Counted from the first letter of the stretch, positions 35,203 through 45,171 are shown. The stretch: DNA of 64,000 bases from JAQVIJ01 sp041287365 (GCA_041287365.1 JBEULL010000019.1:143576-207575), one strand, 5' to 3'. Numbers and translations are program-made. Notes: generated by a model not told the origin, from the sequence alone.

Positions 35203-35589
35203 ATGTCATTACAGGCCATAATTACAGACAAGGCCCCCAAGGCCATCGGCCCTTATTCGCAGGCCATCAGGGCAGGTAATTTTTTGTTTGTTTCAGGGCA
35301 GATACCCCTGCATCCAGAGAGCGGTGAGTTGGTGGATGGTGGGATTGATGCCCAGACCCATCGCGTGTTGCAGAATATAAGGTCTATTTTGAACGAGGCT
35401 GGCTTGGATATGCAACATGTGGTGAGGACCGATATATTCCTTGCAGATTTAGCAGATTTTGCTGACATGAACAGGGTATATGAAGGCTATTTTCCTGTGT
35501 CTCCACAGCCTGCTCGGCAGACCGTGCAGGTGGCAGGGCTGCCTCGTGGAAGCAGGATTGAGATATCGTGCATAGCCTGTTGTGTTTGA
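35203..35589 (+). CDS. ridA: RidA-family enamine/imine deaminase
   Basis: About 128 residues from ATG 35203, with GGAGGG upstream; an in-frame ATG at 35188 directly after the previous gene is possible. Family motifs: PKAIGPYSQAIRAGNFLFVSGQ at the N terminus with the substrate Tyr, and the active-site Arg in ARQTVQVAGLPRGSRIEI. RidA clears reactive 2-aminoacrylate formed by PLP enzymes. The protein ends IACCV. Confidence 0.93.
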   Translation: MSLQAIITDKAPKAIGPYSQAIRAGNFLFVSGQIPLHPESGELVDGGIDAQTHRVLQNIRSILNEAGLDMQHVVRTDIFLADLADFADMNRVYEGYFPVSPQPARQTVQVAGLPRGSRIEISCIACCV

Positions 35590-35648
35590 AACCATCGTTC
35601 ATTAGCTACATAAAAATAAAGAATTCCATGGAATGAAAGGAGTTAGGA

Positions 35649-36203
35649 ATGAAAGCACTGCACTTAACAGTGATAATCGTGGGGTTGTGGTTGGTCGTAA
35701 TTGTGGGCATGAATAGCCAGGCAGGGGCTGGTTCCTGGGAAGACCTTGGGGCCTGTTTCAGTGAGCTCAAGGGCTGGAGTGAAGGCGAGGTTACGGGTCT
35801 TACCGTGCAACAGGACGGACAAAATACCACTTATGCCACACGTGAATACCGCAAGGGGGATGCGGTAATGGCCATCAAGTTTCAGACGGGCCCATCGCTC
35901 ACAAAAGATGCCTTGACCACCACCTTTCCTGACACGCTTCAGCATTGTCTGATGCAGTGTGCCGTTCCATGCAGTGGACCATGCAAATGCGGTCCTGTGG
36001 TCGGAGAGGTGAATGGTTATCGAATGGACACAGTTCTGAATTCGAAGGCCCGCTTGGTGACCATCACTGTCATGGGCACAGGGGATATACAGCCCGTTTT
36101 GACCATAGAAGGCCGGAATATGACGGAGTGTGAGGTCAAAAAGCTGGCTTCGGCCCTTAATTGGGGATGTTTTTATTCCAGAGCACAGGGGTTGATGCGG
36201 TAG
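35649..36203 (+). CDS. Secreted protein of unknown function with a Cys cluster
   Basis: The protein is 184 residues and I recognise no family. AAAGGAG precedes the ATG. Residues 1-27 form a signal peptide (hydrophobic core LTVIIVGLWLVVIVG, then QAGA). Residues about 96-110 hold CLMQCAVPCSGPCKCG, six cysteines in sixteen residues; two more occur near the C terminus. Exported through Sec, it could form disulfides or bind a metal. It lies six bases before ftsK, though that may be chance. No homology claim is made. Confidence 0.7.
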   Translation: MKALHLTVIIVGLWLVVIVGMNSQAGAGSWEDLGACFSELKGWSEGEVTGLTVQQDGQNTTYATREYRKGDAVMAIKFQTGPSLTKDALTTTFPDTLQHCLMQCAVPCSGPCKCGPVVGEVNGYRMDTVLNSKARLVTITVMGTGDIQPVLTIEGRNMTECEVKKLASALNWGCFYSRAQGLMR

Positions 36204-36208
36204 ATTTC

Positions 36209-38407
36209 ATGCAGGAATCCTCAAAAGAGACACAAGGCGGTCCATCTGCTGAATTACAGGGGCTTTTTCTCTTTGGCCTGTTTTTCTTTGTGACGATCGC
36301 CTTGACCAGTCATGCCATTTTGCTTCATTTCGGGGCAACGAATGCGGTTGTGGACAGAAACTGGCTTGGGGTTACAGGCGGTTTTCTCTCCCTTTTTCTG
36401 TACCAGGTGCTGGGAGTGGCCGCTTGGTGGGTGCCGGCTGGTATTGGTTTTTCTGCTGTTTCCCGATTGTTTTCTAAAAGATTCGTGAGGGCGGCAGCCT
36501 GGATTATTCCCAGTTGGACGGCGATTTTGGCATCCAGTGCCGGTCTTTTCGCTCTTTTCGGTAACGCTGCAACAGCAGGTGGTGTGTGCGGTCTGCTTGT
36601 GTCGAATTTTCTGTTGGAATGGGTGGGCCATACCGGTGCCTTTTTAGTGCTTCTTGTGTCACTTCTGGCAGGTCTTGTGGCAGGCACGCCGTTTTCTCTT
36701 TTTGCTGCATGGAATAGAGTGTTTTCTTTGGCAAGATGGCTCTGGTCGTTTGTTACAGCCTTTTTTGAATCGAGTTCCAGTGGGACAGTGTCATCCGTAC
36801 CGGTTGAGAATGCCTTTGAACAGGCTGGTGATCTTGTGCTAAAAAAGCCAATGGCTGCCGAGACGTTTCAGCAAATCGGGAATACAGACATGGCTGCCGC
36901 TGAGCATGAGAGAATCAGCTCTGCAAAAGAACCTGTAATCAAGGAGACAGTGGCCAGGAAGCCTATGGACGCTAAGGTAGAAAGGTCTTTCGATGCGGAG
37001 ATGCGTGCCTATGAAGGTGAGTTCAGGCTGCCACCCATCTCGTTTCTGAATGACCCAACTTATGAGGAACAGGAGACGGACAAGGCCCAGTACCTGGCCA
37101 ATGCCAGGACCCTCGAGCAGAAACTCCTGGATTTCGGAGTGGCAGGTAAGGTGGTGGAGATATGTCCTGGCCCTGTGGTGACCATGTACGAGTTCGCTCC
37201 CGCCCCTGGTATAAAGATCAACAAGGTCTCCGGTCTTACAGACGACCTGGCCCTTGCTCTGAAGACACAGAGCGTGCGCATCGTGGCGCCCATTCCAGGC
37301 AAGGGTGTGATAGGCATAGAATTGGCCAACAATTATAGACAGGTGGTGTTTTTGAAGGAATTGCTGGCCAGCGAGGCATTCAAACAGCATAAAGGCGCCC
37401 TGCCTCTGGCCATAGGTCAGGACATAGTCGGCCATCCAGTGGTGACGGACCTGGCGAAGATGCCTCATCTGCTCATTGCCGGGGCCACAGGCACGGGCAA
37501 GAGCGTGGGGTTGAACGCAATGATACTCTCTCTGCTGTATTGTCAGACCCCCAAAACCCTGCGGCTCTTGCTTATTGATCCCAAACGTATAGAATTGTCA
37601 CTTTATGAAGGGATTCCGCACCTGCTTCATCCAGTCGTAAGTGCACCCAAGGACGCCACTCGTGCCCTGAAGTGGGCTGTTTTGGAGATGGAGCGCAGAT
37701 ATCAGCTTTTGGAGGCAGCGCAGGCCAGAAATCTGGAGGGTTACAATAGGACCGTGGAACAGCCGCTTCCATATCTTGTGATCATCATAGACGAACTGGC
37801 TGACCTCATGATGGTTTCTTCCAAGGAGGTGGAGACCTCCATAGCGCGATTGGCGCAGATGGCGCGCGCCGCAGGTATTCATCTGCTCATAGCCACTCAA
37901 AGGCCCTCTGTGGATGTACTTACAGGGCTTATAAAGGCCAATTTTCCTGCACGGATTTCATTCAAGGTCTCTTCCAAGGTGGATTCCCGCACCATTTTGG
38001 ATGTGATGGGAGCGGAACGGCTCCTTGGCATGGGAGATATGCTTTTTTTGCCTCCAGGCACAGCCAGCCTTCAACGTATTCATGGCGCATATGTCTCTGA
38101 GAAGGAGATAGGCCGTGTGGTGGAGTTCTGGCGCCAGCAAGGGGAGCCGCAATACGACTCGCGTGTGGTGAAGCCTGATGATGAGGAAGGCGACGACGAA
38201 GGTATCGCCGATATGAACGATGCTGATGAGAAATACAGGGAGGCGGTGCAAATCGTCAAAGAGACAGGTCAGGCATCCATTTCCATGTTGCAGCGCCGTT
38301 TGAGAGTGGGTTATAACCGTTCTGCACGTATGATAGAGCAGATGGAGCGGGACGGTATAGTTACGCCTGTGGATGCCATGGGCAGAAGACAGGTGATCAT
38401 GAATTGA
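36209..38407 (+). CDS. ftsK: DNA translocase FtsK
   Basis: About 732 residues from ATG 36209; an upstream TTG (36161) would overlap the preceding gene. Four or so N-terminal transmembrane helices (about 15-180), a short linker (180-260), then alpha and beta motor domains with Walker A GATGTGKSVGLN (about 430), Walker B PYLVIIIDELADLMM, and ATQRPSVDVLTGLIKANFPARISF. The gamma winged helix (about 665-730, MLQRRLRVGYNRSARMIEQME) recognises KOPS sequences. It pumps the chromosome terminus through the division septum. The linker is short compared with Escherichia coli FtsK. Confidence 0.95.
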   Translation: MQESSKETQGGPSAELQGLFLFGLFFFVTIALTSHAILLHFGATNAVVDRNWLGVTGGFLSLFLYQVLGVAAWWVPAGIGFSAVSRLFSKRFVRAAAWIIPSWTAILASSAGLFALFGNAATAGGVCGLLVSNFLLEWVGHTGAFLVLLVSLLAGLVAGTPFSLFAAWNRVFSLARWLWSFVTAFFESSSSGTVSSVPVENAFEQAGDLVLKKPMAAETFQQIGNTDMAAAEHERISSAKEPVIKETVARKPMDAKVERSFDAEMRAYEGEFRLPPISFLNDPTYEEQETDKAQYLANARTLEQKLLDFGVAGKVVEICPGPVVTMYEFAPAPGIKINKVSGLTDDLALALKTQSVRIVAPIPGKGVIGIELANNYRQVVFLKELLASEAFKQHKGALPLAIGQDIVGHPVVTDLAKMPHLLIAGATGTGKSVGLNAMILSLLYCQTPKTLRLLLIDPKRIELSLYEGIPHLLHPVVSAPKDATRALKWAVLEMERRYQLLEAAQARNLEGYNRTVEQPLPYLVIIIDELADLMMVSSKEVETSIARLAQMARAAGIHLLIATQRPSVDVLTGLIKANFPARISFKVSSKVDSRTILDVMGAERLLGMGDMLFLPPGTASLQRIHGAYVSEKEIGRVVEFWRQQGEPQYDSRVVKPDDEEGDDEGIADMNDADEKYREAVQIVKETGQASISMLQRRLRVGYNRSARMIEQMERDGIVTPVDAMGRRQVIMN

Positions 38408-38478
38408 GTGATGAGGGACTACGGACAAGTCTGTGTTACTTCGGAGTGCCCTTATTTTTTTAACGTATCGGGATTGTT

Positions 38479-38751
38479 ATGTCAAATGAGATATGTGTGA
38501 CCATAGAAAACCGTTTGGGGCTTCATGCCAGGCCAGCTGCCCGTTTTTCACAGTTGGCCAGTCGGTTCGCCTCGAATATCTGGCTGATCAAGGATGGAAA
38601 AAGAGTGGATGCCAAGAGTATCCTGGAGGTATTGACCCTTGCATGCCCTACCGGCTCACGTCTCACCATTTTGGCGGAAGGACCCGATGAACTGGAGGCC
38701 CTGGCAGCCCTTCAGATTTTGATAGAGACAGGTTTTGCCGAATATGATTGA
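38479..38751 (+). CDS. ptsH: HPr-like phosphocarrier protein
   Basis: The protein is 90 residues. The active His is in NRLGLHARPAARFSQLAS (His16), and AKSILEVLTLACPTGSRL holds the Ser equivalent to the regulatory Ser46. It accepts phosphate from enzyme I, encoded next. No EIIA or permease gene is nearby, so the pair may act mainly in regulation or in one distant transporter. The 3' end overlaps ptsI by eight bases. Confidence 0.93.
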   Translation: MSNEICVTIENRLGLHARPAARFSQLASRFASNIWLIKDGKRVDAKSILEVLTLACPTGSRLTILAEGPDELEALAALQILIETGFAEYD

Positions 38752-40555
38752 AGAAATGACTGGAAAAGACAATGGCGGCATGTTGCACATGCATGGCATC
38801 AGTGCGTCGCCCGGAGTGGCCATAGGCCGGGTTTTCGTGCTGGATCGCCATAAAAGACGGATATTTAAGACCTATATAGCCGAGCATGAGGTGGAGTCGG
38901 AGGTGCAGAGACTGCATGAAGCTGTGCAAAAGGCCGAGGAGCAGATACAGGCCATGCTTCAGGCGATGCCGGATGAATTGCGAGAACATATAGCCATTCT
39001 CGAAACCCATCAGCTCATGCTCAAGGATAGCATGATCCTTGACAAGAGCATTGACATGATTCGGCGGAAGATGGTCAATGCGGAGTGGGCCCTGGATCAC
39101 AGTCTCAATCACGTCAGGCGGTTGTTCAGTCATATTCAGGACACCTACATTCGTGAGCGGATTCGTGATGTAGAGGATGTTGTGGTGCGCATTCAGGATA
39201 TTTTGAGTGGTTCCCATGAAATACAATTGAATCAGCACACCTCTCCTGTGGTCATCGTGGCATCCGATCTCACACCAGCCGACACCATTCAATTGAATCG
39301 CAGAAACGTCATGGCTTTTGTCACTGAGATGGGTAGCCGCACCTCCCATACCGCCATTATCGCCCGTTCTCTTGGAATACCGGCGGTAGTGGCTGTAGGA
39401 GGTATCACTCAAGCCGTTTCGACCGGTGAGGAGATAGTGGTGGACGGCATCACCGGTGATATTTTCATTCGGCCTGAGCAAGAGATTCTGGCCAGATACA
39501 CCGACAAGCAGGCCTGTTACGTCAGACATCGTCAAGACATGCTGTTGCAGGCACATCTGCCTGCAGTTACGCAGGACGGGTTCTGTATGGCCGTAAAGGC
39601 AAATATAGAGTTGGACGATGAAATCGAGGTGGCCCTTGCAAGTGGAGCTGAGGGTGTGGGTCTTTTGCGCACCGAGTTTCTTTATGTGGGGAGAAAAGAT
39701 CTGCCCACAGAAGAGGAGTTATTTCGGGCCTATTATGAATGTGTGAAGAAAATGGCCCCGAAGCCTGTTACGATTCGCACATTGGATGTGGGAGGAGATA
39801 AATTCTTGTCCTCACTTCCTGTCACTCCACAGACCAATCCGGCACTGGGGCTTAGGGCCATAAGGCTCTGCCTGAAGGAGACGGACCTGTTTTTCACACA
39901 GCTTAGGGCCATATATCGAGCAAGTGCCTTTGGAGAAGTGCGTATTCTTTTTCCTCTCATATCAGGATGCAGTGAGATTGAACAGATCAAGACGCATCTG
40001 CACTGTATCAAAAATCAATTGAGGGCCGAAGGGGTGCCTTTTGATGAAAATGTGAAATTGGGTGTCATGATAGAGGTGCCCACAGCGGTTATAATGGCGG
40101 ACCTCCTGGCCAGAGAGGTGGATTTTTTCAGCATAGGCACCAATGACCTGATTCAGTATTCCATGGCCATAGATCGCGTAAATGAACACGTGGCGCACCT
40201 CTATGACCCGTTGCATCCAGGTATCCTGCGCATGATTCATCGTTCTGCGGAGGCGGGTCGGCTGCAAGGCATTCAGGTGGGCATGTGCGGTGAGATGGCC
40301 GGCGAACCTGCCTATGCCCCCATTATGGTTGGAATGGGACTGAACGAGATCAGTATGAATGCCGATTCCATTCCAAAGGTCAAGCATATCATCAGAAGGT
40401 GTCATGCCGGATTGTGCAGGGATTTGGTGAACAGATTGTTGACCGCCTGTACCTCTCTGGAAGCCAGGGATATCCTGGACGATTTTTTGAACAGATATCT
40501 TACGGATGAACGGAAATTGACACATCCGTGTCTCTGTGATGCAGCGCGGCATTGA
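38744..40555 (+). CDS. ptsI: PTS enzyme I (phosphoenolpyruvate-protein phosphotransferase)
   Basis: About 603 residues from ATG 38744, overlapping ptsH by eight bases. The HPr-binding domain (about 45-145) and the swivelling His domain with GSRTSHTAIIARSLGIPAVV (phospho-His about 202) are followed by the PEP-binding barrel: GVGLLRTEFLYVGR, GGDKFLSSLP, GVMIEVPTAV, FFSIGTNDLIQYSMA and the catalytic Cys in VGMCGEMAGEP. It takes phosphate from PEP and passes it to HPr. Its end overlaps hemW by about 17 bases. Confidence 0.95.
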   Translation: MIEEMTGKDNGGMLHMHGISASPGVAIGRVFVLDRHKRRIFKTYIAEHEVESEVQRLHEAVQKAEEQIQAMLQAMPDELREHIAILETHQLMLKDSMILDKSIDMIRRKMVNAEWALDHSLNHVRRLFSHIQDTYIRERIRDVEDVVVRIQDILSGSHEIQLNQHTSPVVIVASDLTPADTIQLNRRNVMAFVTEMGSRTSHTAIIARSLGIPAVVAVGGITQAVSTGEEIVVDGITGDIFIRPEQEILARYTDKQACYVRHRQDMLLQAHLPAVTQDGFCMAVKANIELDDEIEVALASGAEGVGLLRTEFLYVGRKDLPTEEELFRAYYECVKKMAPKPVTIRTLDVGGDKFLSSLPVTPQTNPALGLRAIRLCLKETDLFFTQLRAIYRASAFGEVRILFPLISGCSEIEQIKTHLHCIKNQLRAEGVPFDENVKLGVMIEVPTAVIMADLLAREVDFFSIGTNDLIQYSMAIDRVNEHVAHLYDPLHPGILRMIHRSAEAGRLQGIQVGMCGEMAGEPAYAPIMVGMGLNEISMNADSIPKVKHIIRRCHAGLCRDLVNRLLTACTSLEARDILDDFLNRYLTDERKLTHPCLCDAARH

Positions 40556-41702
40556 GACACTCCGGAGGTGTGACGACTCCGGTATATACATCCATATTCC
40601 ATTTTGTCGGCGAAAATGTCTCTATTGTGATTTTGTTTCAGGCCCTTATGAACAAGGGGGTTATGCCCCTTATATTCAAGCGGTATGCCGCGAGGCGACA
40701 CTGCGCAGCGCACAGGTTTCTTCCTATTGTTTCAAAACGTTGTATCTGGGTGGAGGGACTCCGAGTCTGCTCGCCCCTCATGAGCTGAGACCGCTGTTGG
40801 AAACACTCGAGTCCGTTTTTCACTGGCACAAAACGCTCGAAACGACCATAGAGGTCAATCCTGATTCCGTATCTTTTGAATGGATGAGCGCATGCCGTGA
40901 TATGGGAATCAATCGCATGAGTATTGGCGTTCAATCCTTTTCCGATGCAGGGCTTAGAGTGTTGGGCCGAATACACGACTTGAAACAGTCGTTCAATGCC
41001 TATGAAATGGCGAGAAAAGTTGGTTTCGATGCTGTAAGCGTAGATCTCATATACGGATGGCCCGGCCAGAGGCTGCAAGACCTGAAATGCGAGCTCGATA
41101 CGCTCGTTTTCCTTGCTCCAGACCATGTATCATGTTATCAGCTCACGCTTGAACCGGGAACCCCTATGGAGCGTATGTATCGTGACGGTCTCCTGCCTGT
41201 CATCGAAGAGGATGTCATTCTGCAACTCACCGATTATATGGAAGATTTTTTGGCTGACCATGGCTATGTGCTCTATGAGATATCCAATCTGGCCAGGCCG
41301 GGTTTTGAGTGTAGGCACAATCTGAATTATTGGGGAAACGGCGAATATCTGGGTCTGGGCTGTGCAGCGGTTTCCTTTCTGCAAGGCGAACGCATCTCCA
41401 ATACAGAGGATTTGAATCGGTATATGGAAACGATAGCCCAAAGCAGCCTGCCTGTAGCAGAGAGAGACCGTTTGGATGAGGTAGGCAGATTCAGGGAGAC
41501 CGTCATGCTGGGATTGAGGCGGGCGGCTGGAATCGATCTTTCAGAAATCGAAAGGGATTTCGCCTTGAACCCGCTGGAGTATTACGGTGATACATTGTAT
41601 GAGTTGCTTGACATCGGTTTGCTTGAAATGGTCGAGAATAGGTTGTTTCTTTCGCGAAGAGGGAGGCGTCTGGCGAATCAGGTGTTCATGAGATTGATTT
41701 GA
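40539..41702 (+). CDS. hemW: HemW-like radical SAM protein
   Basis: About 387 residues from ATG 40539. The Fe-S motif is IPFCRRKCLYCDF (C-x3-C-x2-C followed by Phe), the HemW form; true coproporphyrinogen oxidase HemN has a fourth Cys there. LYLGGGTPSLL and the SIGVQSFSDAGLRVLGRIHD segment match the HemN/HemW barrel. The C-terminal HemW domain has NYWGNGEYLGLGCAAVSF and a winged region to residue 388. HemW binds haem and is proposed to insert it into cytochromes. That fits a cytochrome-rich organism. Confidence 0.9.
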   Translation: MQRGIETLRRCDDSGIYIHIPFCRRKCLYCDFVSGPYEQGGYAPYIQAVCREATLRSAQVSSYCFKTLYLGGGTPSLLAPHELRPLLETLESVFHWHKTLETTIEVNPDSVSFEWMSACRDMGINRMSIGVQSFSDAGLRVLGRIHDLKQSFNAYEMARKVGFDAVSVDLIYGWPGQRLQDLKCELDTLVFLAPDHVSCYQLTLEPGTPMERMYRDGLLPVIEEDVILQLTDYMEDFLADHGYVLYEISNLARPGFECRHNLNYWGNGEYLGLGCAAVSFLQGERISNTEDLNRYMETIAQSSLPVAERDRLDEVGRFRETVMLGLRRAAGIDLSEIERDFALNPLEYYGDTLYELLDIGLLEMVENRLFLSRRGRRLANQVFMRLI

Positions 41703-41742
41703 TTTTTAATGATGGATAGATGTCTTATACCTGGACTATTTG

Positions 41743-43452
41743 TTATCTCGTTTTGTTATGGGTCTCATAATATCTGGTTTTATCGGCATACATGCGTTCA
41801 TCGGCTGTCTTGATGACATCTTCCACTGAAATTGCATCTGAGCCGGCATAACCTATACTCAATGAGATTGGTATTACAGTTCCGTTTGAAAGGTATAGAT
41901 TTTCGTTTTCACATGCATTCTTTATGCGGTCAGCCACTATTGCCGTAACTTGTTCCGTGGTTTGTGGAAGTAATATGCAGAACTCATCCCCTCCAAGCCT
42001 GACTGGTATGTCATCTGAGCGGCATAATTTTTTAATCATATCGGCTGTTGTTATGATGAGTTTGTCTCCTGCTTCGTGACCATAGTTGTCGTTTATCGGT
42101 TTAAGACCGTTAAGATCGATCATTATTGCAGAAAATGGCGTTTGGTATTTTATTGCATTGTTTTTCAGTTCTTTTAAGATAACATCATGGTATGAACGAT
42201 TGTAAAGTCCTGTAAGGCCATCTACATTGGCTCGTTCCTCAAGCTGCATGCTAAGCAGTTTATTGTTTAGATAGGCAGTCAATGCATCCATATATGCCAT
42301 AAGTATTGATTCATAATCTTCCGGTTTGTTGATTATCTCTAATATCAATATACCTATTTGCCTGCCTGCTATCTGAAGAACTGGTACGGATTCCCACTGA
42401 TAATTGGTTGTTGGCATTTTGTCTTTTGGTATAAAAATACTTTGGAAGTTGCGTATTGGATGCCGCATAAATTCTTTGATAAAATAATCCGATAGTTCTT
42501 GTGGCATACCAGTATTTATTGCTAACCATGGTGCACCTTTTTTTCTATAACCCTCAACCAAGAGAATCGCTGAGTTTGCGTTCAGTAGTCTTATTATGGT
42601 TTTTAGAAAATCGTTTATTATTTCTTCTATGGCGATATTCTGATGCATATTAGTCATTATTTTTGATAGATGCATAAAAATATCGCGCTGATGTTCTATG
42701 GTATTTTGCTGTTCTTTTATCTTTTCAATCAGTTTTATTTGTTTTGTGGTGTCTTTAAATACCAGAACATAATTATCTATATTAGATGAAGGAATACATT
42801 CTTCCGTTATATAACCATTTTCAGTTTTGTGGCATATAAGTTGTTTTGTAGAATTAATCTTTGATGGATGCATTAAAGGACATCCATCACATTGTGTTTG
42901 TTTCCCTATAATTTCATAACATTTTTTTCTTTTTGTATTCCCATAGCTATCGTTTTTATTTAATAAATTTGTTTCTATTATATTTAGTTTATTGTCTATA
43001 ATTGCCAAACCTTCTGGAAATGCATGCCATATCAAATCCATATTGCGTTGTAATTTCAGTATGTCGTCGTCCCGTTTTTTCTTCAGTATTTTTTGGGCGT
43101 CCAGTTCCTTTTTGAGAAGAATGAATTCTTGCACAAGCTGCACCTCTCTTGTAATATCCCTTATGGTCAGCAGAAGAAATAGCGGCAGTTTGTGAACGGT
43201 GATTTTCAAGGTCTGTTGTTGCTGTGCTGAACTGTAAAATTGGAGAGTGTGTATGGTTCCATCGTGGATACCGTCATGTTCCAGATGAATGCAGGTATTC
43301 AAGGCGTCCACCAGTCGCCGGGCTGATTCAGGATGTGTCAAATCAAAGAGCCTTGTCGCCGATTGATTTGAAAAGAAAATTTCAGAGCCATTCATCACGA
43401 GAACTGGAATTGAGACAGCATTCAGAATATCTTTTTCAGAATCTCTCAGCAT
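41743..43452 (-). CDS. Diguanylate cyclase with PAS-PAS-GAF sensing region
   Basis: The protein is 569 residues. An N-terminal PAS-like domain (1-105) and coiled coil (110-145) lead to a second PAS (about 145-245) with CYEIIGKQTQCDGC, a Cys set that may bind a metal or Fe-S cluster. A GAF-like domain (about 265-395) precedes the GGDEF domain (about 410-565). The latter has DGLTGLYNR, RLGGDEFCILLP with an intact active site, and RSDD five residues earlier, fitting the RxxD inhibition site. It should make cyclic di-GMP. No TM segment is seen. The middle of the gene (about 42300-43010) is AT-rich. Confidence 0.9.
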   Translation of the reverse strand: MLRDSEKDILNAVSIPVLVMNGSEIFFSNQSATRLFDLTHPESARRLVDALNTCIHLEHDGIHDGTIHTLQFYSSAQQQQTLKITVHKLPLFLLLTIRDITREVQLVQEFILLKKELDAQKILKKKRDDDILKLQRNMDLIWHAFPEGLAIIDNKLNIIETNLLNKNDSYGNTKRKKCYEIIGKQTQCDGCPLMHPSKINSTKQLICHKTENGYITEECIPSSNIDNYVLVFKDTTKQIKLIEKIKEQQNTIEHQRDIFMHLSKIMTNMHQNIAIEEIINDFLKTIIRLLNANSAILLVEGYRKKGAPWLAINTGMPQELSDYFIKEFMRHPIRNFQSIFIPKDKMPTTNYQWESVPVLQIAGRQIGILILEIINKPEDYESILMAYMDALTAYLNNKLLSMQLEERANVDGLTGLYNRSYHDVILKELKNNAIKYQTPFSAIMIDLNGLKPINDNYGHEAGDKLIITTADMIKKLCRSDDIPVRLGGDEFCILLPQTTEQVTAIVADRIKNACENENLYLSNGTVIPISLSIGYAGSDAISVEDVIKTADERMYADKTRYYETHNKTR

Positions 43453-43584
43453 CGCATCGTTCCAATGGTTTTTATTTGTATTTTTTGATATATTAACAAC
43501 CTGTGAATTTTAATTTTTGTGCTTGATTTTAACATGTCCTGTGTTTTATAACAAAAAATAAAAAAAGTGAAAGAGTGCAGGGTT

Positions 43585-45171
43585 ATGAAAAAAGACCAAA
43601 CGCTGACCATAGACCTTATCGATGCTATCTGTCTGGAAGAGTACATGCAGAAACAACCTGAGCTTCGTTCTATCTATGAGGATGTAAGGGCCTTGTATGC
43701 AGGTGAGTGGCCCGGTTATGAGGCATGTGACCTTCCATATCACACATTTGAACATGTTCAAGATACAGCATTGGCTGCAGCCCGTATGATGGCTGGCTGG
43801 AACCGTTATCATGCAGACAAGAAATTTCCTGTTTCCTATTTTGTGATGGGGATCATAGCAACCTTGTTTCATGATGCCGGTTATCTAAAGGATAAGGGAG
43901 ACCTGCAGGGCACTGGCGCAAAACACACATATATCCATGTTCAACGAAGTGTAAAAATTCTTTCCGATTATCTTCAGGACAAGGATTGGTCCGAGGGGGA
44001 AATAGAAGTCATAGCCGCCATGATTCAGGCTACGGAGTTTTATGGAACGGTGGATATCGACCCTGTTCTGAAAGAGGACAATCTGTTGTTTTTTTTGACT
44101 CAACTCATAATTACGGCAGACATCATGGCCCAGATAGCAGATCCCTTTTATTTGGAACGGTTGCCCCTTTTATATGCCGAATTTTTGGAGGCATATGAAA
44201 GTGTGGGCAAAGATATACTGATTGAAAATGGGGTTAAGGTATATAATTCCATACATGAATTTTTTGATGCAACCAGCGATTTTATCGTAAATACCATCAT
44301 GCCAAAGCTGGATGAGATAGGTCACATGTATGACTATCTCTCTGTCTTTTTCGGGACAGACCGCAATCCATATCTGGAGATAGTGGTTACTAATCTGAAC
44401 CGGATTCACGATAAACAGGTGGCGGTTGTTTCCAAACAGGACCGCATAGAGGTCGACGCAGCCGGGGCGCGAGCGGGGAAAATGCTTCTTTGTCATCAGG
44501 CCATGGCAAAGGAATTGCCTGAGATGTTGCGGCAGCTTGAGGTCAGAACCACCGGCCATGTGGTCAATAATCTTCTGGTCAGACTGCATGACATGAATCA
44601 AGTAGATGCCATAATGTTATATTTGGAGCGTATGTTGCCCGGCAAACTTATGGCGCAGCTCTCCAAAAACGATATGATTTTTTTCTTGCGCATCTCCTTG
44701 TTGCTTTTGGCCACAAAACTCCATACAAACGTTTTGCAGGAGAGTCTGCGGATAATGTGCGAGCATCTGCGAGTGGAGTCCGCCTCCATACTCGTTGCCG
44801 ATTGTGACAAGTCCGCCTTAAGGATTATTGTGTCTGTCGGGCCTAAGGAAGAAGAATTGCTGAATAAGACTGTGCCGTGGGACAAGGGTATGTCAGGATG
44901 GGTGTATCAGCATGGCCAGTGCGGTGTTGTAAATGACGCCACCTATGACAATCGGTTTTATCGCGAGATGGACAAAGACGCCGCCTATAGCACTAAATCC
45001 ATTCTTGCTGTGCCGCTGATCATGGACGGCGTTATTGTGGGAGTGGTTGAGCTCATCAATAAAAAAGGGCTGTTCGAGCAGAGGGACATGGCGTGCGCCA
45101 CATGTTACTCACATCTGGCTGCGGCATTTCTGGATACTCTTTTTTGGCTTTGTAAGGATGTCCTCCATTGA
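43585..45171 (+). CDS. HD-domain phosphohydrolase with C-terminal GAF domain
   Basis: About 528 residues from ATG 43585 (GTG 43567 is an alternative). The HD region (about 45-200) has LPYHTFEHVQDTALAA, ATLFHDAGYLKD and IITADIMAQIAD, giving the His, His-Asp and Asp ligands of a metal phosphohydrolase. It is not the HD-GYP form, as no GYP motif is present. A helical middle section is followed by GAF (about 380-520: VESASILVADCD, GMSGWVYQHGQCGVVNDA). It could be a nucleotide or cyclic-nucleotide phosphodiesterase. It diverges from the diguanylate cyclase gene, suggesting paired signalling. Confidence 0.85.
   Translation: MKKDQTLTIDLIDAICLEEYMQKQPELRSIYEDVRALYAGEWPGYEACDLPYHTFEHVQDTALAAARMMAGWNRYHADKKFPVSYFVMGIIATLFHDAGYLKDKGDLQGTGAKHTYIHVQRSVKILSDYLQDKDWSEGEIEVIAAMIQATEFYGTVDIDPVLKEDNLLFFLTQLIITADIMAQIADPFYLERLPLLYAEFLEAYESVGKDILIENGVKVYNSIHEFFDATSDFIVNTIMPKLDEIGHMYDYLSVFFGTDRNPYLEIVVTNLNRIHDKQVAVVSKQDRIEVDAAGARAGKMLLCHQAMAKELPEMLRQLEVRTTGHVVNNLLVRLHDMNQVDAIMLYLERMLPGKLMAQLSKNDMIFFLRISLLLLATKLHTNVLQESLRIMCEHLRVESASILVADCDKSALRIIVSVGPKEEELLNKTVPWDKGMSGWVYQHGQCGVVNDATYDNRFYREMDKDAAYSTKSILAVPLIMDGVIVGVVELINKKGLFEQRDMACATCYSHLAAAFLDTLFWLCKDVLH

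Noticed and set aside
36161..36208. Longer FtsK start at TTG 36161
   Set aside because: It overlaps the preceding gene and adds residues without family support.
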